NCBI RefSeq assembly: GCF_002077945.1
Contig: NZ_LVYD01000054.1
Coordinates: forward strand, 1 to 64,000
Direction of reading: 5' to 3'
Source of the DNA: Niastella vici
GTDB lineage: Bacteria > Bacteroidota > Bacteroidia > Chitinophagales > Chitinophagaceae
DNA: 64,000 nt
Made by a program: the position numbers and the translations under genes. Shown here piece by piece: positions 45,403 to 52,918 of the stretch. How positions within the stretch are numbered: the first letter of the stretch is position 1; each line of letters starts with the position of its first letter. The notes under the pieces were generated by a model. That model ran no database searches, was not told where the DNA came from, and worked only from the letters and a program-made list of their open reading frames with translations.

Positions 45403-45675
45403 CTTCGGAAATGACTTACCAGGCTTCGGAAATGGCTTACCAGGCTTCGGAAATGGCTTACCAGGCTTCGGAAATGGCTTACCAGGCTTCGGATGCCGCA
45501 TTTTGATGTAACTATGCCGCATTTTGATTCAACTTTTTGTACTCCAGGCTCACATTGGAGCATCCCTGCCCAAGGTTGGGTCATACCTGAATGGATTTAC
45601 ATCATACCCGAATGGATTTGCTCTATACCTGGCTAAGATTATACCATACCTTACTTAGGTATAGCCAAATCTTAT
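45403..45675. repeat. 21-nt-periodic repeat array
   Basis: Four nearly identical 21-base units start at 45403, 45424, 45445 and 45466 (CTTCGGAAATGGCTTACC plus AGG; the first has A for G). The period continues in divergent form. ATGCCGCATTTTGAT occurs at 45493 and 45514. Units at 45550, 45571, 45592, 45613 and 45634 carry cores TTGGAGCAT, TTGGGTCATACC, ACATCATACCC, CTCTATACC and ACCATACC. The first four are recent copies and the rest have decayed. An 87-codon minus-strand frame with RSLVSHF repeats spans part of it, but it has no coding support. Related to the array at 16911-17188. Confidence 0.65.
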
Positions 45676-45843
45676 GCTGGGACGTCGAATTCTTTGCTAC
45701 TGATATCAAAAAGTTGGTTACTGATGTTCCATAATGAAATCTGTATACAATATTTTGAGATCGGGATTTTGTATAATTACAGCTGGATAATGTATAGTTA
45801 GTGCGGGGAGTTATAAAAATATCGACTTATAAATAAAACTTAC

Positions 45844-46212
45844 CTAGTAAAAATCTCTAAGGATACAATCATGTAATTCCAGGGCGCTATCATACTCCAT
45901 GTTAATATAACATTTACCTGCGGCGGGATAGCCACTGGTGTCATCCAGGCCTCCTATTGCAACATCAATACAGACATGTGTAAAACCTCGAAAATCAAAT
46001 TTCATTTTAACGCTCATCACAGTAAATTCATCATGTATAGATAATTCCATTTCATATAACTCGTCTTTGTAATTGAATACACTGAAAATCTCACTTTCCT
46101 TTCCTTTGAAAAAATCATTTTTAAGTTTGTCCTGAGTAAAATAACTCCCAAAAGAACCCTTCACATTTTCAATATGCTGATTTAAAAGGGTTTTATTATT
46201 TTCCATATTCAT
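45844..46212 (-). CDS. Small hypothetical protein
   Basis: A 122-residue protein from the ATG at 46212, or 120 residues from the ATG two codons later. A longer frame upstream only reads the end of the esterase gene in another frame. It is soluble, mixed alpha/beta, with DELYEMELSIHDEFTVMSVKMKFDFRGFTHVCIDVAIGG, and has no signal peptide. No family is recognised. The start overlaps the esterase stop by 17 bases, so it is probably translationally coupled to it, although no functional link is obvious. Confidence 0.6.
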   Translation of the reverse strand: MNMENNKTLLNQHIENVKGSFGSYFTQDKLKNDFFKGKESEIFSVFNYKDELYEMELSIHDEFTVMSVKMKFDFRGFTHVCIDVAIGGLDDTSGYPAAGKCYINMEYDSALELHDCILRDFY

Positions 46213-47635
46213 TACTTTGATTGTCAGCCCCACCTGTTTTAAAAGGCTCCGCTGGTAAGCCGGCCTTATTGAAAAGATTCGGTTCGGCATCTTCCTTCCA
46301 GGCAAATTGCAGCGCCACCGGATCAGGCACTTCCCGTGAGCTTACCAGTACATAATTTTTCTTAACTATTCCTGTAGCCGCATAAAACCTGCCATCTGCT
46401 CCCGCCAGTTCAAAGCCTGTGATCTTGCTGCCATCATGTACTTCAAGTCCGGATTCAGGATTCGCGAAATTTACGCGGGCCTGATGATCATTGAAGCGCA
46501 CGGTTGAAATGCGCGGACCTCCTGAAACCTGCTTTACATGATAAGTGTGGTCAAGTGCCAGCCAGGCCAGTCGTTTTCCAATTTCCCATTTGTAAGTAGG
46601 ATGAATATCATCAAGATTGTCCTCGAGGTCGGTGGTAATAATGCGGGCCGTGTTTTGTGTAGAAGTCAGCACTTTATCCTGGGCCGCGCGGAAGAAAGCC
46701 AGGCTGCGGTCGTTCAGTTGCACCTTGCCTTTACCTTTGGAATGACTATAGTAGAATGGCGCAATTTGTACGTAATAAAAAGGAAGACTGCTATTATTCC
46801 AAAGACCCCGCCAGCTCTTAATAAGCAACAACATATTCCGGGTGTACTCCTCGCGCTGATCTAACATGCAATTGGTTTCGCCCTGATACCAGAGAAAGCC
46901 TTTTAGCGCATAGGGTGCGAGGGGTTGAATACGACCGGCGAAAAATTTACCAGCCGGTTCTTCCCCTGATTGTAAAGTATCCAGGCTTTTGGCAGCCGGA
47001 TGTGCCGGCAACCAGGGCTCAATAGCCGAGCCGGAAACAGAGGCAGCTATCATGCCCACGGGCACCTGCAAGCGCGCTTGTAATTCCCGGGCATAATAGT
47101 AACCGGCTGCAGAAAACTGCCCTACCCAGGGATATTCCCCTCTTTGCCATCCTTTATTACGATCAGTAGGTTTGGTCAATTCCCGGTTCACCAGGAAGAG
47201 CCGGATTGCCGGATTATTTTCCTGGGTCACCTGCACCGAATCAAGCCCATGAGATCGTTTGGCCTTATAATAATGAGCGCTTCTGTTCATGGTGTATTCC
47301 ATATTGCTTTGTCCGGAACAAAGCCATACCTCCCCTACCAGCACATCTTTGTATTCAATGGTATCTCCACTGATCACGAAAAGTGATTGCCCGTTGCTGT
47401 TTGCAGGCATAGCATCGAGCCAGAGTTGGAACGAACCATCTGCACCGGCAACCGCTTCTTTCACTTGTTTATCAAAGATCAATTTCACCGGAGCGCCTGC
47501 CGCGGCCTTTCCCCAAACCGGTACCGGCTGATTGCGTTGCAATACCATATGATCGCCAAAGACCAGGGGCAATTCAGGTTTGGCAGCGGCGTTCAATGCC
47601 CAAAAGGATGCGATGTAAAAAAATAGAGATTTCAG
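46196..47635 (-). CDS. Sialate O-acetylesterase-type (DUF303/SASA) hydrolase
   Basis: About 479 residues when started at CTG (47633-47635). In-frame codons from there encode a signal peptide (KSLFFYIASFWALNAAA), whereas the TTG at 47596 would cut it away and no ATG exists before the domain. The SGNH-type esterase shows the nucleophile block GEVWLCSGQSNMEY (Ser near 110), a GFLWYQGETNC block and the catalytic His region in DDIHPTYKWEIGKRLA. Such enzymes remove acetyl groups from sialic acids or plant polysaccharides. It stands apart from SusCD genes and is followed by the overlapping small hypothetical gene. Confidence 0.86.
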   Translation of the reverse strand: MKSLFFYIASFWALNAAAKPELPLVFGDHMVLQRNQPVPVWGKAAAGAPVKLIFDKQVKEAVAGADGSFQLWLDAMPANSNGQSLFVISGDTIEYKDVLVGEVWLCSGQSNMEYTMNRSAHYYKAKRSHGLDSVQVTQENNPAIRLFLVNRELTKPTDRNKGWQRGEYPWVGQFSAAGYYYARELQARLQVPVGMIAASVSGSAIEPWLPAHPAAKSLDTLQSGEEPAGKFFAGRIQPLAPYALKGFLWYQGETNCMLDQREEYTRNMLLLIKSWRGLWNNSSLPFYYVQIAPFYYSHSKGKGKVQLNDRSLAFFRAAQDKVLTSTQNTARIITTDLEDNLDDIHPTYKWEIGKRLAWLALDHTYHVKQVSGGPRISTVRFNDHQARVNFANPESGLEVHDGSKITGFELAGADGRFYAATGIVKKNYVLVSSREVPDPVALQFAWKEDAEPNLFNKAGLPAEPFKTGGADNQSNEYGK

Positions 47636-47847
47636 GGCTTTACTGTTTTAATGGAACAAAGATGATCAGCAGCTCATAGTCAGTTGCACCAGCTTCAAAT
47701 TTAATTTATGGATGGCTTGCTACCATCATGCACCTTCGGCCTGAAATCCTTCACTACGGAGTGCATTGCGACAATGCTGTTTGTGAAGAAAAGCCTTTAT
47801 TGTAAATTGTACAATATTACATTAACCTTCATTCTAATCTGAAACAA
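47636..47847. other. Divergent spacer upstream of the esterase and small exported ORF
   Basis: About 210 bases, part of a 427-base region without a long gene. It holds the esterase promoter, which is not recognisable, and no repeat or RNA structure that I can support. Confidence 0.3.
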
Positions 47848-47997
47848 ATGTACCGTCGAATACCTGTATGTATTAGCCTGCTGGTTTGTTGCGTTATCTG
47901 TTCTGTTACCGTTTTCGCGCAAAGGCAGGGAAACATTTTCACTTCTGATATTGATCATTTCTGGATAACGATGGGGCGTTATAAGGAAAGTCCGTAA
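47848..47997 (+). pseudogene. Truncated exported protein (49 residues)
   Basis: An ATG-initiated frame whose first 26 residues form a good signal peptide (IPVCISLLVCCVICSVTVFAQ). About 23 residues follow (NIFTSDIDHFWITMGRYKE) before a stop. A signal peptide followed by so short a mature part is unusual. The pattern T-x-D-I-D-x-F-W reminds me of the beginning of larger Bacteroidota exported proteins, so this is probably a gene remnant cut by deletion. It could also be a short secreted peptide. Confidence 0.45.
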
Positions 47998-48062
47998 TCA
48001 ACCAGGTGCGACCTAAGCTCCAACATTGCCTGTTATGATTTCTCAGGCCCGTTTGCAATTGG

Positions 48063-48935
48063 TTACTTTAAAAAACCGTTCAGGTAGGTCAAAATCGTTG
48101 TTGTCTGCATCATCAGGCTTACATGCCCTTGTGAAGGAACAATGGCCAATTGTGATTTTGGCATTGCTCCAAAATCAGCACATACAGCACCACCCAACAA
48201 TTTATATGTTTTTATCAATTCAATTTTATCCAATCCATCATTGTCACCGGAGATGATCAATACAGGCGCAGAAATTTTAGAAATATTAGAATCGCCCTGG
48301 TTGAAAGGCACTCCGGCGTAAGCAATCATCTGCTCTAAGAACTTTGTCCATTTTGTTTTATCAGGTGCCACAGCATCGTATGCGGCTTTCATAGGAGTGT
48401 TCGCAAAAAGTTCAGGCTTCATTGCCTTAAACGCATTGTTTATTTCGGGTAGCCAACCATTACTTTTATAAGTAGCAGAAATGATCACTAATTTTCTTAA
48501 CCGTTTAGGGCTTTGTATGGCAAACTGGTAAGCCACAGCGCCGCCAAAACTATATCCTGCTACATCAGCACTGTCAATTTTCAGGTAATCCATCACTCCT
48601 TCTACATCACTTGCTAAAGTAGTATGCGATAATTTTCTATCTGAAAACTGAGTATGCCCATGTCCCTGCAATTCAATGGCAATTACTTTCCTGGTTTTTG
48701 ACAGCTCAGGGATTAACTGGCCCCAGTTCATATCAATTGTCATAAAAGCACCATGTAATAAAACTAAAGGCCTACCCTCGCCGTATACTTCATAATAAAC
48801 TTTGATGCCATTAACAGGTGCGTAACCGCTGTTGGAAGGTTTGATTTGTTGTCCGTTTGACCGGGATGCTGCAAACATTATTACAATTAGCAGTATTGAT
48901 TTAAGAGCAGTACGTGTTTTGAGCAAATTTTTCAT
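48063..48935 (-). CDS. Alpha/beta hydrolase, exported (paralogue of the gene at 25458)
   Basis: A 290-residue protein with a signal peptide ending near SRSNGQ. The fold signatures are RPLVLLHGAFMT, the nucleophile elbow VAGYSFGGAVAY, the acid region VLIISGDNDGLD and a C-terminal His in VPSQGHVSLM. Its mature start, SNSGYAPVNGIKVYYEVYG, and length match the hydrolase at 25458-26339, so the two are paralogues, though not adjacent. The substrate is unknown. The downstream end runs against the 49-residue exported remnant on the opposite strand. Confidence 0.87.
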   Translation of the reverse strand: MKNLLKTRTALKSILLIVIMFAASRSNGQQIKPSNSGYAPVNGIKVYYEVYGEGRPLVLLHGAFMTIDMNWGQLIPELSKTRKVIAIELQGHGHTQFSDRKLSHTTLASDVEGVMDYLKIDSADVAGYSFGGAVAYQFAIQSPKRLRKLVIISATYKSNGWLPEINNAFKAMKPELFANTPMKAAYDAVAPDKTKWTKFLEQMIAYAGVPFNQGDSNISKISAPVLIISGDNDGLDKIELIKTYKLLGGAVCADFGAMPKSQLAIVPSQGHVSLMMQTTTILTYLNGFLK

Positions 48936-49197
48936 TACGCTGGTTGAATTTTAGTTTGAATGTTATTGACAACTCAAAACTAGCATTCACGTCCGGATTT
49001 GATACGGTGTAAAAACGACAACTTAGGGGGTGAATTATGCCTAAACAGGTCTATTTCGTACTCATCGCCCGGTTACTATGGGGGGTAGACAATAGCTTAT
49101 TTAAAATATTCATCAACTTCCATAACTTACACCCGCATTTTTTAACTAATAAATGCCCAAACAGCCAAACAGCAGAAATATTTAAAAGCAATTTAGC

Positions 49198-49485
49198 ATG
49201 TTTATAGTTTCATTGTCATACAAAAAAGCAAACAGCGAGGTAGATAAATTTCTTGAATCACATATCAAATTCCTGGATAAATACTACTCGGAAAAGAAAT
49301 TTATTTTTTCCGGAAGGAAAAACCCAAGAACTGGCGGAATTATATTAGTTCGCAACGTTGACAAAAACAGTTTGCAGGAAATTATCAAAGAAGATCCTTT
49401 CTACCAGAATGAGATTGCCGACTACGAGATCACTGAAGTCATTCCAACTAAATATGATGAAAATTTTGCCTGTTATATAGAGTAG
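49198..49485 (+). CDS. YciI-like protein
   Basis: A 95-residue protein of the YCII-related family, a dimeric ferredoxin-like fold. Typical features are MFIVSLSYKKANSEVDKFLESHIKFLDKYY, FIFSGRKNPRTGGIILV and IIKEDPFYQNEIADYEITEVIPTK. Family members have been linked to small-molecule dioxygenase- or chlorohydrolase-like chemistry, but most lack a known function. It is 30 bases upstream of the AraC-type regulator in the same direction, suggesting joint transcription. Confidence 0.88.
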   Translation: MFIVSLSYKKANSEVDKFLESHIKFLDKYYSEKKFIFSGRKNPRTGGIILVRNVDKNSLQEIIKEDPFYQNEIADYEITEVIPTKYDENFACYIE

Positions 49486-49515
49486 CCCATTTATATTTTA
49501 GTTAAATTGCCGCCG

Positions 49516-50379
49516 TTGAAAAAAATACCGGTCAAACATATCGCTTCTACGCATAAAGAACAAAGCAATAAAGGTCGGTTCAGCATCAGAGAGCTATCAA
49601 AAGTATTGAAAGGGAAAGAACTGGTGCAGAAACTTCATAAACACGACTTTTATTTTGTTCTGGCATTGGAAAAAGGCGCCGGTGTTCATGAAATTGATTT
49701 TATCAGCTACAACATCCACAATTATGCGGTCTTCATTCTTCGCCCCGGCCAGGTACATCAACTTCAATTAGCAGCAAAGTGCACAGGTTATTTGATGGAA
49801 TTTGATAATTTATTTTATCAGCCAAAGAATAGCATAACAGCGCAACGGTGGAAGAAGGCTACGAGTAAAAACTATTGTACAGTAAAGGATACCCGTTTCA
49901 AAAAACTACTTTCATTTCTAACAAATATTTCTACCGAGTATACTGCAAAACAGGAGGGTTTTATTGAGGCAATAAAGGCCAATCTCGATCTTTTCTTCAT
50001 CGAATATGTGCGCCAAAGCAATAATCCAGCTCAAATTTCTAACACAACAAATACTTACACACAGGAACGTTACGAAGATCTGCTAAGGCTTTTGGAACTC
50101 AACATCACGAAAATAAAAAATGCGTCGCAATATGCCGACCTGCTAAACCTGTCTTCTTACCAGCTAAACTCCATTACAAAAGCTTCTGTAGGGAAAACAG
50201 TATCGGAACTTATCAACGATCAAATAATCCTGGAAGCAAAAAGGTATTTATTAGCCACTCCCAACCAGATAAAGGAGATAGCCGATCACTTAGGCTATGA
50301 GGACATTTCTTACTTTATAAGATTTTTCAAAAAGCATACAGGCTATTCGCCAGAGGCGTTTAGAAAGAACTTTAAATAA
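49516..50379 (+). CDS. AraC family transcriptional regulator
   Basis: About 287 residues from TTG (49516), which gives KKIPVKHIAST, the usual beginning of this family. Another TTG at 49507 adds three residues, and no ATG is available. The N-terminal cupin sensor domain (about 20-120) contains KLHKHDFYFVLALEKG and FILRPGQVHQL. The C-terminal double helix-turn-helix (about 190-287) contains YADLLNLSSYQLNSITKASVG and IKEIADHLGYEDISYFIRFFKKHTGYSPEAFRK. It probably controls the neighbouring YciI, small membrane protein and dehydrogenase genes in response to a small ligand. Confidence 0.9.
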   Translation: MKKIPVKHIASTHKEQSNKGRFSIRELSKVLKGKELVQKLHKHDFYFVLALEKGAGVHEIDFISYNIHNYAVFILRPGQVHQLQLAAKCTGYLMEFDNLFYQPKNSITAQRWKKATSKNYCTVKDTRFKKLLSFLTNISTEYTAKQEGFIEAIKANLDLFFIEYVRQSNNPAQISNTTNTYTQERYEDLLRLLELNITKIKNASQYADLLNLSSYQLNSITKASVGKTVSELINDQIILEAKRYLLATPNQIKEIADHLGYEDISYFIRFFKKHTGYSPEAFRKNFK

Positions 50380-50468
50380 GTCCTATTCAACTTTATCGCT
50401 GTCCTACCATACCCCCTCCTGCCTGATCTACTTTTGCATATAAATAAAAAACACTAAAAGTAACAGGC

Positions 50469-50693
50469 ATGAAAACAAAAGAAAAGCTAATAGCCTCTCT
50501 GAAGATCTGGATAGTAATATACCCTTCTATCACCCTATTCCTTTTTCTTTTTGGCAAACAGTTGTCAATACTTCCATTGTACCAAAGAACATTCCTATTG
50601 ACTATTTCATTGGTACCCTGGATGATGTTTATTGCTGTGCCGCTCCTTGAATTTATGATCAGCAGGCTTTCAAAAAAGAGTGATGCAAAATAA
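50469..50693 (+). CDS. Small membrane protein (DUF2798-like)
   Basis: A 74-residue protein with two membrane helices (about residues 13-30 and 42-60, WIVIYPSITLFLFLFG and TISLVPWMMFIAVPLLEF). The size and pattern resemble DUF2798 proteins, which often lie beside AraC regulators and short-chain dehydrogenases. The function is unknown. It lies between the AraC and SDR genes, all in one direction. Confidence 0.68.
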   Translation: MKTKEKLIASLKIWIVIYPSITLFLFLFGKQLSILPLYQRTFLLTISLVPWMMFIAVPLLEFMISRLSKKSDAK

Positions 50694-50779
50694 CGTTGCG
50701 CATCGCTCACGCTCAGGCTATAATAAACCAAACGGTTCCTTCAAAACCATATTTGTAAATATAAACGCAAAATCAGAAA

Positions 50780-51376
50780 ATGAAAATTGTTATCGTCGGT
50801 GCATCAGGCACCATGGGCAGGCATTTGGCCAGTGCTTTTGAAAAAGACCATGAAGTTATAAAAGCAGATCGCCATAGTGATGACGTCAAGGTAGATATAA
50901 CGTCGCCCGAATCAATTGAGAACATGTATAAGAATATTGGTTCTTTTGATGCATTGATCTGCACAGCAGGCCCAACCTATGTGGGTCCATGGAAAAATTT
51001 AACAGATAAAACGTTTCGCAATGGAGTAGAAGGTAAAATGATGGGACAGATCAACCTGGTACTTATTGGCCAACACTACATCAACGCCAAAGGCTCTTTT
51101 ACATTAATCACCGGCGCGTTAACCCATGACCCGCAAAAGAATTTTGCAAACGCATCGGCCGCCAATGCAGCGGTGGAAGGATTTGTACGGGCGGCAGCCA
51201 TTGAACTGGAAAACGGTATTCGCATCAATGCGGTTAGCCCGACCGTAATAGAAAAATCACCGCAATACTTTCCCTATTTTCCGGGCGAAATACCCGTTAC
51301 CATGCAGCAACTTGAATACGGCTTCAGCAAAAGTGTATTTGGCGCGAATACCGGTCAAATCATCAAGCCTTATTAG
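50780..51376 (+). CDS. Short-chain dehydrogenase family protein, atypical active site
   Basis: A 198-residue SDR. The Rossmann start is KIVIVGASGTMGRHLASAF (G-x-x-G-x-x-G type), then CTAGPTYVG in place of the NAG motif and a TLITGAL strand with the usual catalytic Ser/Thr region. The expected Y-x-x-x-K is replaced by FANASAANAAVEGFV, with neither Tyr nor Lys, as in a subfamily of short SDRs linked to AraC regulators. The enzyme may therefore be a non-classical oxidoreductase or an NAD(P)-binding sensor. It is the last gene of the YciI-AraC-membrane protein-SDR group. Confidence 0.82.
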   Translation: MKIVIVGASGTMGRHLASAFEKDHEVIKADRHSDDVKVDITSPESIENMYKNIGSFDALICTAGPTYVGPWKNLTDKTFRNGVEGKMMGQINLVLIGQHYINAKGSFTLITGALTHDPQKNFANASAANAAVEGFVRAAAIELENGIRINAVSPTVIEKSPQYFPYFPGEIPVTMQQLEYGFSKSVFGANTGQIIKPY

Positions 51377-51393
51377 CCCTTTTAGAAATACCA

Positions 51394-51421
51394 GGGTCGT
51401 TGCCATACAAGGTAACGACCC
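51394..51421. terminator. Bidirectional terminator hairpin
   Basis: GGGTCGTTGCC (51394-51404) pairs with GGTAACGACCC (51411-51421), an 11-bp stem with one G-T pair and a six-base loop. It is located between the convergent SDR and DUF2892 genes. The T-tract is weak. Confidence 0.6.
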
Positions 51422-51451
51422 ATAATGGTTCATTTTAGGGCAGCGTTATTG

Positions 51452-51661
51452 CTACGCTTTCCTGATTGTACGTGTATTAATTCCAAGAAGGGAATACAGC
51501 GGACATACCCCTACCAAACTGGTAAGCACAAAAATGACTGCTATCCCTATTAGTACGTATCCCCAGGTTCCGGTGATTATATTAGTCAGAAACAGAATAA
51601 CAACAACAGCAGCTATCAATATCCTGATCATCCGGTCGGCAATACCCATATTTTTTTTCAT
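51452..51661 (-). CDS. DUF2892 small membrane protein
   Basis: A 69-residue protein matching the DUF2892 (YgaP-type membrane) pattern: MGIADRMIRILIAAVVVILF, then a GTWGYVLIGIAVIFVLTSLVGVCPLYSLLGI block with the conserved CPLY. It has two membrane helices. Relatives often lie beside rhodanese or alcohol dehydrogenase genes. It is 37 bases downstream of the alcohol dehydrogenase gene, on the same strand, so probably co-transcribed. Confidence 0.88.
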   Translation of the reverse strand: MKKNMGIADRMIRILIAAVVVILFLTNIITGTWGYVLIGIAVIFVLTSLVGVCPLYSLLGINTRTIRKA

Positions 51662-51698
51662 AAAAAAATATTTTGAATGAAGAATATATTTTCTCTCA

Positions 51699-52733
51699 TC
51701 ACGCCTTCCCGATCTCCAACACTATCCGGCCTTCAATTTCTCCTTTTTTCATTTCTTCGAATATCGTATTGATATTTTCAAGCCGGGCGGCATGTACAGT
51801 GGCTTTTACTTTTCCTTCAACCGCAAATGAGATTGCTTCCTGCATATCCTTTCTGGTGCCTACTATTGAACCTCTTACCGTATAGCGGTTCAATACGGTT
51901 TCGAATATGGGCAGATCAAAACTTCCTGGTGGTAACCCATTAAGCGAGATGGTGCCTTTACGGCGTAGTGCGGAGAGCCCCTGTTTAAATGCAATGGGTG
52001 AAACAGCAGTAACCAGTACGCCATGCATACCACCAACCATTTTTTTCAAATATGCCCCTGGATCAGCCTCTCTGGCATTAACGGTCAACTCAGCACCCAG
52101 GCTCTTCGCCAGTTTCAGCTTGTCATCCGACACATCGATGGCTGCCACGTGGAGCCCCATGGCTTTGGCATATTGTACGGCCAGGTGCCCCAACCCGCCA
52201 ATACCCGAAATGGCCACCCATTCACCGGGTTTGGTATCAGTTTCTTTTAGCCCTTTATAAACGGTAACACCGGCGCAGGTAATGGGAGCAATTTCAAGAA
52301 AATTAATATTGGGTGGGAAATGCGCAACATAACGCGCATCGGCAGTTACATATTCCGCATAGCCGCCATCAACGCTGTATCCGCCGTTCTGCTGGCTTTC
52401 ACACAACGTTTCCCATCCCGTAATGCAGTAGTCGCAACATCCGCAGGCACTGTATAACCAGGGTACGCCTACGATATCGCCTTCTTTCAAATTCTGCACA
52501 TCGCGTCCCAGCGCCACTACATAACCAACGGCTTCATGTCCGGGAATTAAGGGAAGCTTAGGCTTAACAGGCCAGTCGCCTTCACAGGCATGCAGATCGG
52601 TATGGCAAACACCGCAGGTTATCACTTTTACAAGTACCTGGTTAGCGCCCGGTTCTTTTACCGGCACTTCTTCTATTTGCAGCGGTTTTCCAAACTGATG
52701 CAGCACTGCAGCTTTCATTGTTTTTGGTATCAT
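51699..52733 (-). CDS. adhP: Zinc-dependent alcohol dehydrogenase
   Basis: A 344-residue medium-chain dehydrogenase. Catalytic zinc ligands are the Cys of CGVCHTD, the His-Glu of GHEAVG and a Cys near residue 150 ([11 protein letters not shown]). The structural zinc site is [15 protein letters not shown]. The NAD-binding motif is [17 protein letters not shown]. The overall sequence fits AdhP-type ethanol/primary alcohol dehydrogenases. A -7-like box, TAAATTTG, lies at 52759-52766 on the minus strand. It is followed by the DUF2892 gene. Confidence 0.92.
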   Translation of the reverse strand: MIPKTMKAAVLHQFGKPLQIEEVPVKEPGANQVLVKVITCGVCHTDLHACEGDWPVKPKLPLIPGHEAVGYVVALGRDVQNLKEGDIVGVPWLYSACGCCDYCITGWETLCESQQNGGYSVDGGYAEYVTADARYVAHFPPNINFLEIAPITCAGVTVYKGLKETDTKPGEWVAISGIGGLGHLAVQYAKAMGLHVAAIDVSDDKLKLAKSLGAELTVNAREADPGAYLKKMVGGMHGVLVTAVSPIAFKQGLSALRRKGTISLNGLPPGSFDLPIFETVLNRYTVRGSIVGTRKDMQEAISFAVEGKVKATVHAARLENINTIFEEMKKGEIEGRIVLEIGKA

Positions 52734-52758
52734 AAAAACAGGTTTGAAATGATTGTTA

Positions 52759-52766
52759 CAAATTTA
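52759..52766 (-). promoter_or_regulatory. Likely -7 box of the alcohol dehydrogenase promoter
   Basis: TAAATTTG on the minus strand matches TAnnTTTG, 25 bases before the ATG. The TTTG partner is not at the standard distance. Confidence 0.4.
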
Positions 52767-52918
52767 TTTGCAACATCTCTGCTTTTAAATGATACCGGTC
52801 AAAGTGTGCACTGATTAAAATCACCGTGCTGGGGAATGCGCCACTCATTACATTAGCTGCCTGCAACTTTATATACAGTAACTGCATCAGGCACGGCACA
52901 CCCATGCGGTTTCCCCTA

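Noticed and set aside
45403-45493. CRISPR array
   Set aside because: Units are contiguous 21-mers without spacers, there is no palindromic repeat of CRISPR length and no cas gene is nearby.
45321-45584. Minus-strand frame of 87 codons with RSLVSHF repeats
   Set aside because: It is a product of the 21-base DNA repeat. There is no signal peptide or homology, and the frame is lost in the decayed units.
49037-49210. Short plus-strand frame of about 57 codons upstream of the YciI gene
   Set aside because: It overlaps the YciI start in another frame, has no protein-like pattern and looks like chance.
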